Shown one piece after another: positions 15,837 through 24,999 of a DNA stretch of 24,999 nt. Origin of the DNA: a virus. Location: IMG/VR virus record IMGVR_UViG_3300032282_000251, positions 1-24,999 of that record. The stretch is one strand, 5' to 3'. The translations under genes and the position numbers were made by a program. The notes under the pieces are model-generated. The model saw nothing but the letters and a program-made list of their open reading frames with translations, was not told the origin of the DNA and searched no databases. Every line of letters begins with the position of its first letter. Position 1 is the first letter of the stretch.

Positions 15837-16574
15837 TTAACCCCTTGTGGGCGAAGAAACCGTAGCTGGCGACATAGATGCCCAAGCACTGCTTTGGAAC
15901 TTCTTGCGGGCTTCTTCAACCATCGCGCTTTGGAGAAGCGCCTTGTATTGGCTTTCGTATGTTACGGCCATTTGAGGATCATCATTAGCGCGACCAAAAT
16001 TGCGCTGGTAGCCGCTGGCATAGATCATACTTGCCATGATCAATAGGTCGGGCAGATACAAGCTGATGAACGTCGTTGTATTGGTGGCTGACAACGAATC
16101 TGGCCTGTAAGTGCCAACCAGTTCCAGCGTATAGGTAGCGTTCGGCCAAGGGCCTAAGATGATCGTATTCTGGTTAAGCATCGCAAAGTACACAGGCAAC
16201 GCGGCACTACTGCTGCTTGGATAGACCAAATTCAAAAACTCTTTAGTGGCAGGCAAAAGCGGATTACGAGTGCCATTATTTGGGACATCTTGGCCCACAG
16301 GCGTAATAACATTGACCTGCTGCAATGTTACAAAATCAGAAACAGACACGGCTACGGTCGGCACGGAAGGTGTTGTTATATAATTGGAATTAGTTGTGAC
16401 GGTGCTTAGAAAATCTAAATCACGGTACATCCGATTTTCAGCATAAGTAAGCATCTGAGGCAGAATAATCAGATAATTAGGGTCGGACACATCAACGACC
16501 GCTAACGTAGCTATTTGCTGAATATAGCTATTTGTACCATTTACAGAGCCATCATAGGATAAACCGGTGGTCAT
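15837..16574 (-). CDS. Head-tail adaptor-like protein (SU10-type)
   Basis: This 245-aa protein has the pattern of phage adaptor proteins: a helical start ('SYIQQIATLAVVD'), 'ILPQMLTYAENRMYRDLDFL' (about residues 37-56), beta strands with 'LGPWPNATYTLELVGTYRP', and a C-terminal helical region 'YLPDLLIMASMIYASGYQ' followed by 'YESQYKALLQSAMVEEARKK'. The 'YAENRMYRDLDFL' motif is the best family marker. Its ATG overlaps the stop of the small membrane protein as ATGA. The gp10-like gene follows by three bases, so the two neck genes are co-expressed. A second, different adaptor gene lies at 22916..23836. Confidence 0.76.
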   Translation of the reverse strand: MTTGLSYDGSVNGTNSYIQQIATLAVVDVSDPNYLIILPQMLTYAENRMYRDLDFLSTVTTNSNYITTPSVPTVAVSVSDFVTLQQVNVITPVGQDVPNNGTRNPLLPATKEFLNLVYPSSSSAALPVYFAMLNQNTIILGPWPNATYTLELVGTYRPDSLSATNTTTFISLYLPDLLIMASMIYASGYQRNFGRANDDPQMAVTYESQYKALLQSAMVEEARKKFQSSAWASMSPATVSSPTRG

Positions 16575-16786
16575 TGATGCCCCCAGAACGTCTTAAAGGC
16601 TACGGCGGCGATACCAACCGCAGCAGCCGCCGAAGACCCTACATATACCACAAGTTTCCAGCCGCCTTGAGCCTGATTAAGGATGGACAAAATCTCATGT
16701 TGGCCGGTCTTTAAAGCATCAAGTTCTTTTTCAACACGTTCCATACGCGCCAAAAGTCCGCCAATTGTCGCGCTGGTGTCGTCCAT
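16571..16786 (-). CDS. Small XhlA-like membrane protein (coiled coil plus one TM)
   Basis: This 71-aa protein has an N-terminal heptad region 'LLARMERVEKELDALKTGQ' (about residues 11-29) and one C-terminal hydrophobic segment 'WKLVVYVGSSAAAAVGIAAV' (about 43-62). This layout (coiled coil, then 'GGWK', then TM) is that of hemolysin XhlA-like or DUF7201-like phage proteins, which may help holin function. It lies among neck genes and not in the lysis cassette, as often happens for this type. Its SD GGAG is 11 bases before ATG 16786, within the end of the upstream gene. Its stop overlaps the next start. Confidence 0.62.
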   Translation of the reverse strand: MDDTSATIGGLLARMERVEKELDALKTGQHEILSILNQAQGGWKLVVYVGSSAAAAVGIAAVAFKTFWGHQ

Positions 16787-16792
16787 TGCTAA

Positions 16793-17161
16793 TTAAACTC
16801 CGGAGATAGTTGTCTCTACCCAAGATAGCGTATTTTCATCCCAACGGTACATCTTGCCGTCGGTCGGCATCGGCACCGGGGCTTGCCAGTCGGCGTTAGC
16901 GTCCAGCACCCAGGACGGGTACGGCTGGGGCGTGATAAACGCATCTAGGCCAGCGTCATAAGTGTAGCCAGGGCCAGCGTAACGCTTCCGCATATTGTTG
17001 TTATAACTGGTCTGCTTCCATGTGCCACCGAGAAGGCGTTCGCAGAAAGCTGCGCCAATGTATTCTTTTTCTACGCCGTCCGCGTCAGCGGTGTCTGAGT
17101 TGCCGACAACAATTACCCGTAGGACTACGTTGTTAGCGTCTAATTCAGCGAAATGGGCCAT
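16793..17161 (-). CDS. Conserved phage tail-associated protein (aquatic phages)
   Basis: The 122-aa protein starts 'MAHFAELDANNVVLRVIVV', with 'LLGGTWKQTSYNNNMRKRYA' and 'AGPGYTYDAGLDAFITPQPY' following and 'SWVLDANADWQAPVP' near the end. This is a set I recognise from many proteins of cyanophages and other aquatic phages, usually encoded near tail or fibre genes; their biochemical role is not known to me. The length is typical and no part is missing. The start has AGG eight bases upstream. It follows the oxygenase remnant, whose relatives are often neighbours of this protein in aquatic phages (from memory). Confidence 0.7.
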   Translation of the reverse strand: MAHFAELDANNVVLRVIVVGNSDTADADGVEKEYIGAAFCERLLGGTWKQTSYNNNMRKRYAGPGYTYDAGLDAFITPQPYPSWVLDANADWQAPVPMPTDGKMYRWDENTLSWVETTISGV

Positions 17162-17171
17162 GTGCCTGATC

Positions 17172-17345
17172 CTACAAATGCAAGCCGGTGAGGCTGTCGT
17201 CGTCTCCGACGTAGCCCACTGAAAAGGTGTTGAACGACATACTAACGTGCAGGTCTTCGCCTTTTACAGCCTCAACCATGTGTGTAAACGATGACGGGAA
17301 CAGGTTGTGCGTAATCAAAACGTGATGGTCCCTGATCCAGTCCAT
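17172..17345 (-). pseudogene. C-terminal remnant of a 2OG-Fe(II) oxygenase
   Basis: A 57-codon frame, from ATG 17345 or from a point further in, ends at TAG 17172. Its last 44 residues read like the end of a phage 2OG-Fe(II) oxygenase: 'NLFPSSFTHMVEAVKGEDLH' followed by 'VSMSFNTFSVGYVGDDDSLT' and the tail GLHL. The Phe-Pro-Ser-x-x-x-His and Ser-Phe-Asn motifs fit the distal iron-binding His and the last strand of this fold. The usual Arg that binds 2-oxoglutarate, just before 'SMSFN', is replaced by a His here. The HxD half of the active site is absent, and TAA lies directly before the ATG. The first part overlaps the end of the Gly-rich gene in another frame. It is most likely a non-functional scar. 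Confidence 0.65.
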
Positions 17346-18220
17346 TTATATACTCTGTACCCGCCAGCAACGGTAATCGTAGGCGAACCTGTCGTGGATG
17401 CGGCTGCGGAATATGTGTCAGAGTAACGAATAATCACAATACCAGAGCCGCCATTGCCGCCTGTACCAGTAGAATCCGGGTCGGTAAATCCGCTGCCACC
17501 ACCGCCACCGCCTGTATTTGCAGTACCAGCCGTAGCCGTAACACCGCCTTTACCACCAGCCCCGCCGCCACCTGAACCACCAGCACCAGCCCCACCAGAA
17601 GCTACGTCATAAAGACCACCACCACCGCCGCCAGCATAAGTTACGCTGCTGCCGCTAATACTAGATGCCGTACCATTACCGCCGTTCCCGCCATCAGTAC
17701 CAGAGCCGTTGCTGCCAACTGCTGAAGCGCCACCGCCGCCGCCAGCGCCGTACCAAGCTGTAGATGCGCCTGTGCCACCTGTATTACCTTGGCTCGGGGT
17801 TGTTGACGGCGTATTACCAGCCCCGCCGGTAAACGTGCCAGACCCGCCTGCCGCACCGCCGCCGCCAGAGCCGCCAGCAGAACCAGCTCGCGCTATACCA
17901 TCATCGTCGTTTCTTCCTCCGCCGCCGCCGCCTGTTGAAGTGATTGTGCTGAATACAGAATCAAGGCCTTTGCCGCCATTACTTGTTCGACTGGATTGAC
18001 CCGCACCACCAGCGCCAACAGTAACGGTTATAGCCACGCCAGAAGTTACCGAAAAACCTGTTGCTGTACGAAATCCACCAGCACCACCGCCGCCAGCAAG
18101 CGTACTTGCTCCACCACCACCACCAGCTACAACAAGGTATTCAACGCTTGGCGTTGTTTTCTTGGCAAACATCCCGTAGGCCAGGGCCGACAGTGAACCG
18201 CGTGTGCTGATAAGAGGCAT
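17315..18220 (-). CDS. Glycine-rich receptor-binding/adhesin-like protein
   Basis: This 301-aa protein has a short N-terminus ('MPLISTRGSLSALAYGMF'), then from about residue 27 'VEYLVVAGGGGGAS', followed by a long Gly-rich region to about 258 with many runs of four to six Gly separated by variable loops. The end is 'GIVIIRYSDTYS', 'TVAGGYRVYKW' and 'TGSGTITF'. Such proteins form polyglycine-II-like sheets and often act as tail-tip adhesins whose loops decide host range. SD AAAGG lies upstream, within the end of the GT2 gene. Its last 31 bases overlap the oxygenase remnant. Coordinates and frame are certain; the adhesin role is inferred from the family. Confidence 0.75.
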   Translation of the reverse strand: MPLISTRGSLSALAYGMFAKKTTPSVEYLVVAGGGGGASTLAGGGGAGGFRTATGFSVTSGVAITVTVGAGGAGQSSRTSNGGKGLDSVFSTITSTGGGGGGRNDDDGIARAGSAGGSGGGGAAGGSGTFTGGAGNTPSTTPSQGNTGGTGASTAWYGAGGGGGASAVGSNGSGTDGGNGGNGTASSISGSSVTYAGGGGGGLYDVASGGAGAGGSGGGGAGGKGGVTATAGTANTGGGGGGSGFTDPDSTGTGGNGGSGIVIIRYSDTYSAAASTTGSPTITVAGGYRVYKWTGSGTITF

Positions 18221-18222
18221 CG

Positions 18223-19293
18223 TTAAGCAGCCTTTTGTTCTTCGCCCAAAAATAGCTTCAAGTTAGCTTGCAGACGTAAATCGTTAGGCGATTTTTCCAC
18301 CGCCAACTTAGCTTGTCCAACAGAAATATCTTTCATGCCTAAATGCCAAGCCGAAATACTGGCTAGGTCATGGGGCCAATGCTCCCAAACCGTAGGATCA
18401 CAAGTATACACCATTTCTCGGCTTGTAATCTGCAAGGCTCTCATAGAAAAGGCAAAACACTCCGCCCAACGCTTTTGCCGGTACATCAAAAGGGCCAATT
18501 CGCACCACGGCTCACGGGTATTAGGGGCCTCAACACAAGCCATGTGAAAGGCGTTCTCAGCCGCTTTCCAATCACCCACTTCCTGATGGCATTTCCCCAT
18601 TACCCGCAAGGCATAGCAACGCTCGTTCATCCACGTTGCATTTGGCAGGTTTAGATAGCTTTTGCAGGCTGCAATGGCCTCATGCCATTTGCTATGAAAT
18701 GACAGTTCACGGGCATAATAGAAGGCATTACGCGGGCAGAACGGGTCTTCCTTAACCGACAACTCCAACAGGTCAATGTACTGACCCCGGCTCTTGGTGG
18801 GGTCCGGGTGATGGCTTACCAGCAGCTTCTCGGTATAGGCCCAGACTTCCGTAATTCGGCCATCTGGACGGGGGTACTCATGGCACGGGTGGTGCCAATG
18901 GTAGCCATGTCGGGCATGGATTTTCTCGTACATAAATTTGATGCCGCAGCCCCAATCAAAGTAGTACCGGAGGCGGGTGCTTTTGCCCTTTTCCCAGACC
19001 CGCTCGATCTCCTCACGCCAGCCGGGTTCCATGATCTCGTCCAAGTCCAAGCTGACGCAAACGTCAATGTCTTTGGGGATCAGGGCCAGGGCCGCGTTTC
19101 TGGCATGGTCAAAGCGCCACGGTGTGATGCAGATGTCGTGAACCACGACCCCGTTTTCGCGGGCCAGTTCCACCATGCCGTCTGTCGAGCCGGTGTCGGC
19201 AATGAGTAGCAAGTCGGCATCTTTAGCCGAGTTAGCCCAGCGTTCTACAAATTGTTTCTCGTTTTTGCTGATCGCGTATACGCAAATTTTCAT
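18223..19293 (-). CDS. GT2-type glycosyltransferase with C-terminal TPR-like region
   Basis: The 356-aa protein starts 'MKICVYAISKNEKQFVERW' and carries the GT2 nucleotide-sugar motif 'DTGSTDG' (33-39), 'DHARNAAL' (62-69), and the metal-binding 'DLDEIM' (85-90 region). The N-terminal half is therefore a GT-A glycosyltransferase. From about residue 200 onward there are helical repeats with TPR character ('CYALRVMGKCHQEVGDWKAA', 'EPWCELALLMYRQKRWAECF'). Similar GT2-TPR proteins modify protein or surface polymers. ATG 19293 is preferred (GGGA seven bases before it) over a TTG at 19305. It follows the GT32 gene by 19 bases and precedes the Gly-rich adhesin. The acceptor is unknown; a virion fibre is a candidate. 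Confidence 0.83.
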   Translation of the reverse strand: MKICVYAISKNEKQFVERWANSAKDADLLLIADTGSTDGMVELARENGVVVHDICITPWRFDHARNAALALIPKDIDVCVSLDLDEIMEPGWREEIERVWEKGKSTRLRYYFDWGCGIKFMYEKIHARHGYHWHHPCHEYPRPDGRITEVWAYTEKLLVSHHPDPTKSRGQYIDLLELSVKEDPFCPRNAFYYARELSFHSKWHEAIAACKSYLNLPNATWMNERCYALRVMGKCHQEVGDWKAAENAFHMACVEAPNTREPWCELALLMYRQKRWAECFAFSMRALQITSREMVYTCDPTVWEHWPHDLASISAWHLGMKDISVGQAKLAVEKSPNDLRLQANLKLFLGEEQKAA

Positions 19294-19312
19294 TTCAATT
19301 CCCAATTAATTT

Positions 19313-20109
19313 TCAATTAACCCTAGCTTCTGCATACTTGCCAAACAGATGCGTAAATAGGTTGTTTTTAGTGCTTAAGTAATGGTCGTCGATCTGCCGA
19401 AGCTCGTCTTTCCAGATAGTCTCCCACAAATGTACCGTATAGGAGTCATCCAAACGGTTCAGATCATCGTGATTATTGCCGAAAATGTAAGTGTTTCGAA
19501 AGTCAAAAGGCACAAAAGCCTCAACTTCTTGAAGGTCAAAACGGCTGGTATTAGCCTTATACATCTCAAACGGCAACGTAACAGCATGATAGGCCCACAC
19601 GCCGGTCTTCAGTGCATCAGGCACAGCCGTCAACCAGTCGCGGATGAAGGCCGAAAACTTTTCAACCATGATTACGGCGTTACTGATAGAGCCAATCTTG
19701 CTTACATCAGTTGTATGCAGATCAGGAACATGGTCCACATAGCCTTCCGCACCCATAATGCAGCGCCGGTCCATCAATGGTGTTAGCGGCTTCAGCATCA
19801 AGACATCTGTATCCAAGTAAATGCCGCCATGAATAAACAACTTCTGAAGGCGAACAACGTCGGCTTGATACTGAACATAAGGTAAATCAACGCCCATAAA
19901 TTCCTTGGGCGGGTCAATTTGAACAAGGGTTGCATATTGCTTCATCCGATCCCAGTGCGGATTACCCACTGGTTCGGTGTTGTAATAGAGATATAACGCA
20001 TCTGGCTTCTGAACTTCGTAAGCCGTGCGTATAGCCAGATAGTTTATATAACCAAACTCGCGTGAGTTGGGTCCATTAAAGTAAATGAAATGGACAACAT
20101 TAGGGATCA

Positions 20110-20110
<1 letters not shown>
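19313..20110 (-). CDS. GT32-type glycosyltransferase (DXD-containing)
   Basis: The 265-aa protein begins 'MIPNVVHFIYFNGPNSREFG' and has the signature of sugar-binding DXD-motif transferases: 'QYQADVVRLQKLFIHGGIYL' (81-99) followed by D100-T-D102 and 'VLMLKPLTPL'. The 'AD..R' pair and 'GGIYLDTD' are the best GT32 (OCH1-like) markers. The C-terminus has 'YTVHLWETIW', also typical for the family. It would transfer a hexose from a nucleotide sugar to an unknown acceptor. Its ATG overlaps the stop of the collagen-like fibre gene (TAATG), so it is coupled to that gene and has no SD of its own beyond it. This is strong positional evidence for a link with the fibre. Confidence 0.85.
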
Positions 20111-22907
<2,797 letters not shown>

Positions 22908-22915
22908 ACATCATC

Positions 22916-23836
22916 TCACGGTCTGTAATAGCCAATAACTTGTGGGCTAATATACTGTTGAGCAGATTCGACGTTCTGCCGAGAAGCAATGCTATAGGTT
23001 TCGTCGGCTACCCCTTTAAGCGCAGGAGCAATCTGGGGATTCCAGACTTTTGCCAAACGATAAGCAAGGCCGTCTGCAAACGCTTCAAGCCAGAGGTAAG
23101 GTATGTCAACGGTCTGCCCTCCTGAAAAATTAGAGTCTTCAATCTGGGTGACACGATAATACTTCAAAACTTGTGCGCTAGAACCGTCAGGGGCAGGCCA
23201 CAACGTGACGGTCGGAGAGATTAAGCGATCAAACCAGAACGTTGTTGAAAAGCCAGTCTGCGTTTTGTTTGGATAACTGGCATATTCAGTACGGCTGATC
23301 GGCATAATGATGCGGTCAATCTCAGGCCCACTAGCCGGGACGATGCCCATGTAGGCATCCAGGATAACGACCGTGCTAGGATTTACGCTATACGTCGCCG
23401 CCGGGGTAGTTGAACTGATCACACCACCCGTTCCGGTGGTCGCCGCTGTCGTAGCGTAGCTAACATACCCCGGACCTGACGCGGTAACCGTGAAGTTGCC
23501 GTTGTAGCCAGAGACGTTAACGCCTGTAACCGTAATCGACGAGTTAATGCCATAAACTGGCGTATTCGGTGTTGAATACGTCAACGTAGCCGTGCCAGAA
23601 GATACTGTGGCCGTTACAACGCTTGGAGATTGAACAAGCTCAACCGTTACAAGGTCAACTTTCCAAAGGTTCACACCCTGGTTCGCCCAGTTTGCAAGCA
23701 TCATGTTCGTCGCCATCTTGGCGCTTTGCATGTGTTCTTGCAGCAAAGACGTATTACGCAACCCCGCCAAGTTGTAAGCGTATAGCGTCAACTCACCGAG
23801 AGAGGGATTGAAAGCGTATGTGCCACTAGTGGTCAT
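22916..23836 (-). CDS. P22 gp4-like adaptor protein with an inserted Ig-like module
   Basis: The 306-aa protein opens 'MTTSGTYAFNPSLGELTLYA', then has 'LLQEHMQSAKMATNMMLANW' and 'NQGVNLWKVDLVTVELV', the head-tail adaptor pattern of the P22 gp4 or tail accessory type. It continues at about 146 with 'ATYSVNPSTVVILDAYMG', 'PISRTEYASYPNKTQTGF' and 'VDIPYLWLEAFADGLAYRLA'. In the relatives I remember, these two parts are contiguous; here residues about 71-145 form an extra Ig-like module with 'ITVTGVNVSGYNGNFTVTAS'. The SD before ATG 23836 is weak. It lies five bases from the previous gene and eight from the next, so it is part of the neck/tail operon. Confidence 0.76.
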   Translation of the reverse strand: MTTSGTYAFNPSLGELTLYAYNLAGLRNTSLLQEHMQSAKMATNMMLANWANQGVNLWKVDLVTVELVQSPSVVTATVSSGTATLTYSTPNTPVYGINSSITVTGVNVSGYNGNFTVTASGPGYVSYATTAATTGTGGVISSTTPAATYSVNPSTVVILDAYMGIVPASGPEIDRIIMPISRTEYASYPNKTQTGFSTTFWFDRLISPTVTLWPAPDGSSAQVLKYYRVTQIEDSNFSGGQTVDIPYLWLEAFADGLAYRLAKVWNPQIAPALKGVADETYSIASRQNVESAQQYISPQVIGYYRP

Positions 23837-23841
23837 GTATA

Positions 23842-24189
23842 CTATTGCGGTACGCTGCTGCTCTGAACAAACGTCGTCACAACCGATCCGTTACCGCTGG
23901 ATAGATAAACGCGGGCAAAAACCGGGACGGCAACCAAACTTCCATAACTTGTTGCCGTTTGTGTAACCAAACCAGCGTCTGGCGCGGGTGACCAAGTCAT
24001 AGAAGCAACGGCGACTGGATTTACAGGGTCATTAGGATCGTCGTTTGAGACCTGAACTGAATAACTGACGGTGCCGGTTACAACAGCTTGAACCGAAACT
24101 GGCCCCTGCGCCCAGTTGTCAAAGCGCACTAGGGAGCTTCCTTTAGGGTCGCCTGAAGCATCGGACACAGAAACTGTAATTGGGCGCAT
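23842..24189 (-). CDS. Small beta-rich virion-associated protein, unknown
   Basis: This 115-aa protein has alternating polar and hydrophobic segments typical of beta strands ('VRFDNWAQGPVSVQAVVTGT', 'VPVFARVYLSSGNGSVVTT'), with several Asn/Asp/Pro turns. I do not recognise a named domain. It sits between the DUF6321 and adaptor genes in the structural operon, so a virion role such as decoration or neck completion is possible, though this is inferred from position. The start ATG 24189 has a strong SD (AAGAAAGGA, about eight bases upstream). Length and frame are clear. Confidence 0.65.
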   Translation of the reverse strand: MRPITVSVSDASGDPKGSSLVRFDNWAQGPVSVQAVVTGTVSYSVQVSNDDPNDPVNPVAVASMTWSPAPDAGLVTQTATSYGSLVAVPVFARVYLSSGNGSVVTTFVQSSSVPQ

Positions 24190-24203
24190 TTAAAAATCCT
24201 TTC

Positions 24204-24473
24204 TTAACACTTAACGTCCCATTTCTTTAAAGCCAGATTGATCCTGCTATTGGGATCATGTGCTGTCTTGGCTGAAGTCAGCTTTTGCTTCATGCCGCAC
24301 ATCCTGCTTTTAAAGTTTTCTCTCCGTTGAGCGGAGGCGGGACTTTTATGAGCCTCACCAGATGAAACAGGACGCTTGATATTATGGCCCTCTGCCTTAA
24401 GCGAGGCACGGCCTTTTTCGTTTAAGCCACCAGAAGGGTTTTTGCCTTCTTTGCGGGTCCAAGCACCAGACAT
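24204..24473 (-). CDS. DUF6321 family protein
   Basis: This 89-aa basic protein starts 'MSGAWTRKEGKNPSGGLNEK', then continues 'GRASLKAEGHNIKRPVSS'. The Ala-Trp-Thr-Arg-Lys-Glu-Gly-Lys-Asn-Pro and Gly-Gly-Leu-Asn pattern is what I know from DUF6321 proteins, which are small and common in aquatic phages. The rest is rich in Lys, Arg and Ser with two Cys. ATG 24473 is chosen because GAGGT lies six bases before it; an upstream frame that would start at 24512 overlaps the terminator hairpin and lacks an SD. The function is unknown; the basic charge would suit nucleic-acid contact or head-assembly roles. Confidence 0.75.
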   Translation of the reverse strand: MSGAWTRKEGKNPSGGLNEKGRASLKAEGHNIKRPVSSGEAHKSPASAQRRENFKSRMCGMKQKLTSAKTAHDPNSRINLALKKWDVKC

Positions 24474-24482
24474 AATTACCTC

Positions 24483-24510
24483 AAGAAAGTGGGGGGGCCG
24501 AAGCCCCCAC
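24483..24510 (-). terminator. Hairpin between the 53-aa gene and DUF6321 (probable weak terminator)
   Basis: On the minus strand GTGGGGGC, the stable tetraloop TTCG, and GCCCCCCCAC form a GC-rich hairpin (24489-24510) followed by TTTCTT. The T-run is short, so termination is probably partial. It may separate strong expression of the upstream virion gene from the downstream operon, or protect the upstream mRNA end. Confidence 0.55.
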
Positions 24511-24520
24511 ACCCCACTAA

Positions 24521-24682
24521 TTATTTCTGATCGGCAGGAAGTCTTGCTTTGAGTTCTTCAACTTGATCTTTCAAAGATTTGTTTTCTTTAAAAAGTTTAG
24601 CTGCTTGTCCCATCGCAACGTCTCTCTGACCGGCCAACATATGAACCAGAAATTCAATTTCTGGGTCGTGATGCGTAATCAT
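24521..24682 (-). CDS. Small coiled-coil protein (53 aa), coupled to upstream virion gene
   Basis: A 54-codon frame starts at ATG 24682 (MITHHDPEIEFLVHMLAG) and stops at TAA 24521. The second half is a strongly charged helix, 'AAKLFKENKSLKDQVEELKA', with heptad spacing of Leu/Val/Phe, so a coiled coil is likely. Its ATG overlaps the stop of the upstream virion gene (TGATG, one base), which argues for real translation even though the ORF is very short. It ends 11 bases upstream of a hairpin. The family is not recognised; a small assembly or structural factor is a guess. Confidence 0.68.
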   Translation of the reverse strand: MITHHDPEIEFLVHMLAGQRDVAMGQAAKLFKENKSLKDQVEELKARLPADQK

Positions 24683-24999
24683 CAGCTAGTGACGACTTGC
24701 CAGTTGCCTGAAGCGTCCACAACAAACAGCTTGCCAGCCGTTGAGTCGATGCCAAGCGAACCAATACCAAGGCCAGAAGCCGTGCCGTCAACAACGGAAG
24801 TGACAACTTTGATCACGACATTGCCGTTGGAAGCGTCTTTAGCCAAACGGATTTGAGCGATCTTGTAAGCCTTCAAGCTGGACGGAGCGCCCGTATCCAG
24901 CATGCTCAAGTCCATGCCGTAATTGAATCCGCTGCCGCCAGTGCTGTTGGTCATCGAAATGCCAAAGCCAGCGTTAGCTGTCGTCAGGCCACCGTCGCC
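24682..24999 (-). CDS. Virion-type protein, C-terminal part (cut by right edge)
   Basis: The frame is open from the right edge to TGA 24682 (105 residues visible). An internal Met at 24954 is not the start, because the frame continues upstream ('GDGGLTTANAGFGIS'). The visible part is Gly/Ser/Thr/Val-rich and beta-like ('AYKIAQIRLAKDASNGNVVI', 'LFVVDASGNWQVVTS'), as in phage capsid-decoration or structural proteins. It is the first gene seen at this end and is coupled to the 53-aa gene. Because it lies upstream of the DUF6321 and adaptor genes, the head genes probably continue to the right. Whether it is the major capsid or a decoration protein cannot be told here. Confidence 0.55.
   Translation of the reverse strand, partial: GDGGLTTANAGFGISMTNSTGGSGFNYGMDLSMLDTGAPSSLKAYKIAQIRLAKDASNGNVVIKVVTSVVDGTASGLGIGSLGIDSTAGKLFVVDASGNWQVVTS

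Noticed and set aside
17709-17999. Plus-strand Pro-rich frame opposite the glycine-rich adhesin
   Set aside because: Poly-Gly codons read backward give Pro; there is no start signal or independent support.

Overview
The window is part of the genome of an uncultured tailed phage (Caudoviricetes), most likely podovirus-like with a P22-type or freshwater/marine environmental layout. No integrase, tRNA, rRNA, insertion sequence, CRISPR array or host housekeeping gene is visible. The phage call rests on a recombination module, a lysis module and a long run of virion genes that are tightly packed and usually overlap by 1-4 bases or lie less than 15 bases apart. Family calls come from reading the proteins by eye; no database search was run.

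Layout. (1) 1-2318, minus strand: recombination/replication genes in the transcribed order small ORF, unknown protein, Sak4/RecA-like ATPase, DUF669 single-strand-binding-like protein, a strong terminator, then a PD-(D/E)XK nuclease cut by the left edge. (2) 2319-3406, plus strand: a control region with two promoter-like sequences, a perfect inverted repeat at a predicted start point, a structured leader with mutually exclusive hairpins, two small unknown genes and a terminator. (3) 3396-5177, minus strand: a lysis cassette (DUF5675 protein, GTA-type three-TM holin, secreted Cys-containing protein, small membrane protein). (4) 5186-24999, minus strand: virion genes. In transcribed order these are a partial virion protein, a 53-aa coiled-coil protein, DUF6321, a small virion protein, a P22 gp4-like adaptor, a zinc-ribbon protein, a collagen-like (Gly-Pro-Thr) fibre, two glycosyltransferases, a glycine-rich adhesin, the remnant of a 2OG-Fe(II) oxygenase, a conserved tail protein, a small membrane protein, a second adaptor, a large P22 gp10-like tail protein, a short collagen-like protein, a basic virion protein, a GNAT acetyltransferase, a Gln-rich ejection-type protein, a large protein with a peptidoglycan-hydrolase-like domain, and a second fibre protein.

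How it may work together. The nuclease, Sak4-like ATPase and DUF669 protein resemble a phage single-strand annealing/recombination set. The adaptor and gp10-like proteins would form the head-tail neck, the fibre and Gly-rich proteins the host-recognition apparatus, and the two large alpha-helical proteins the DNA-ejection machinery with a cell-wall-degrading activity.

Most notable: a GPT-repeat collagen-like fibre directly coupled to two glycosyltransferase genes (a possible fibre-glycosylation unit); an Ig-like 'GYNG' module found three times in two neck proteins, once apparently inserted into an adaptor; a fibre C-terminal module present twice; a broken oxygenase gene beside the adhesin; and a two-state leader RNA. 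Two 53-aa genes of length 162 bases were found outside the long open reading frames.
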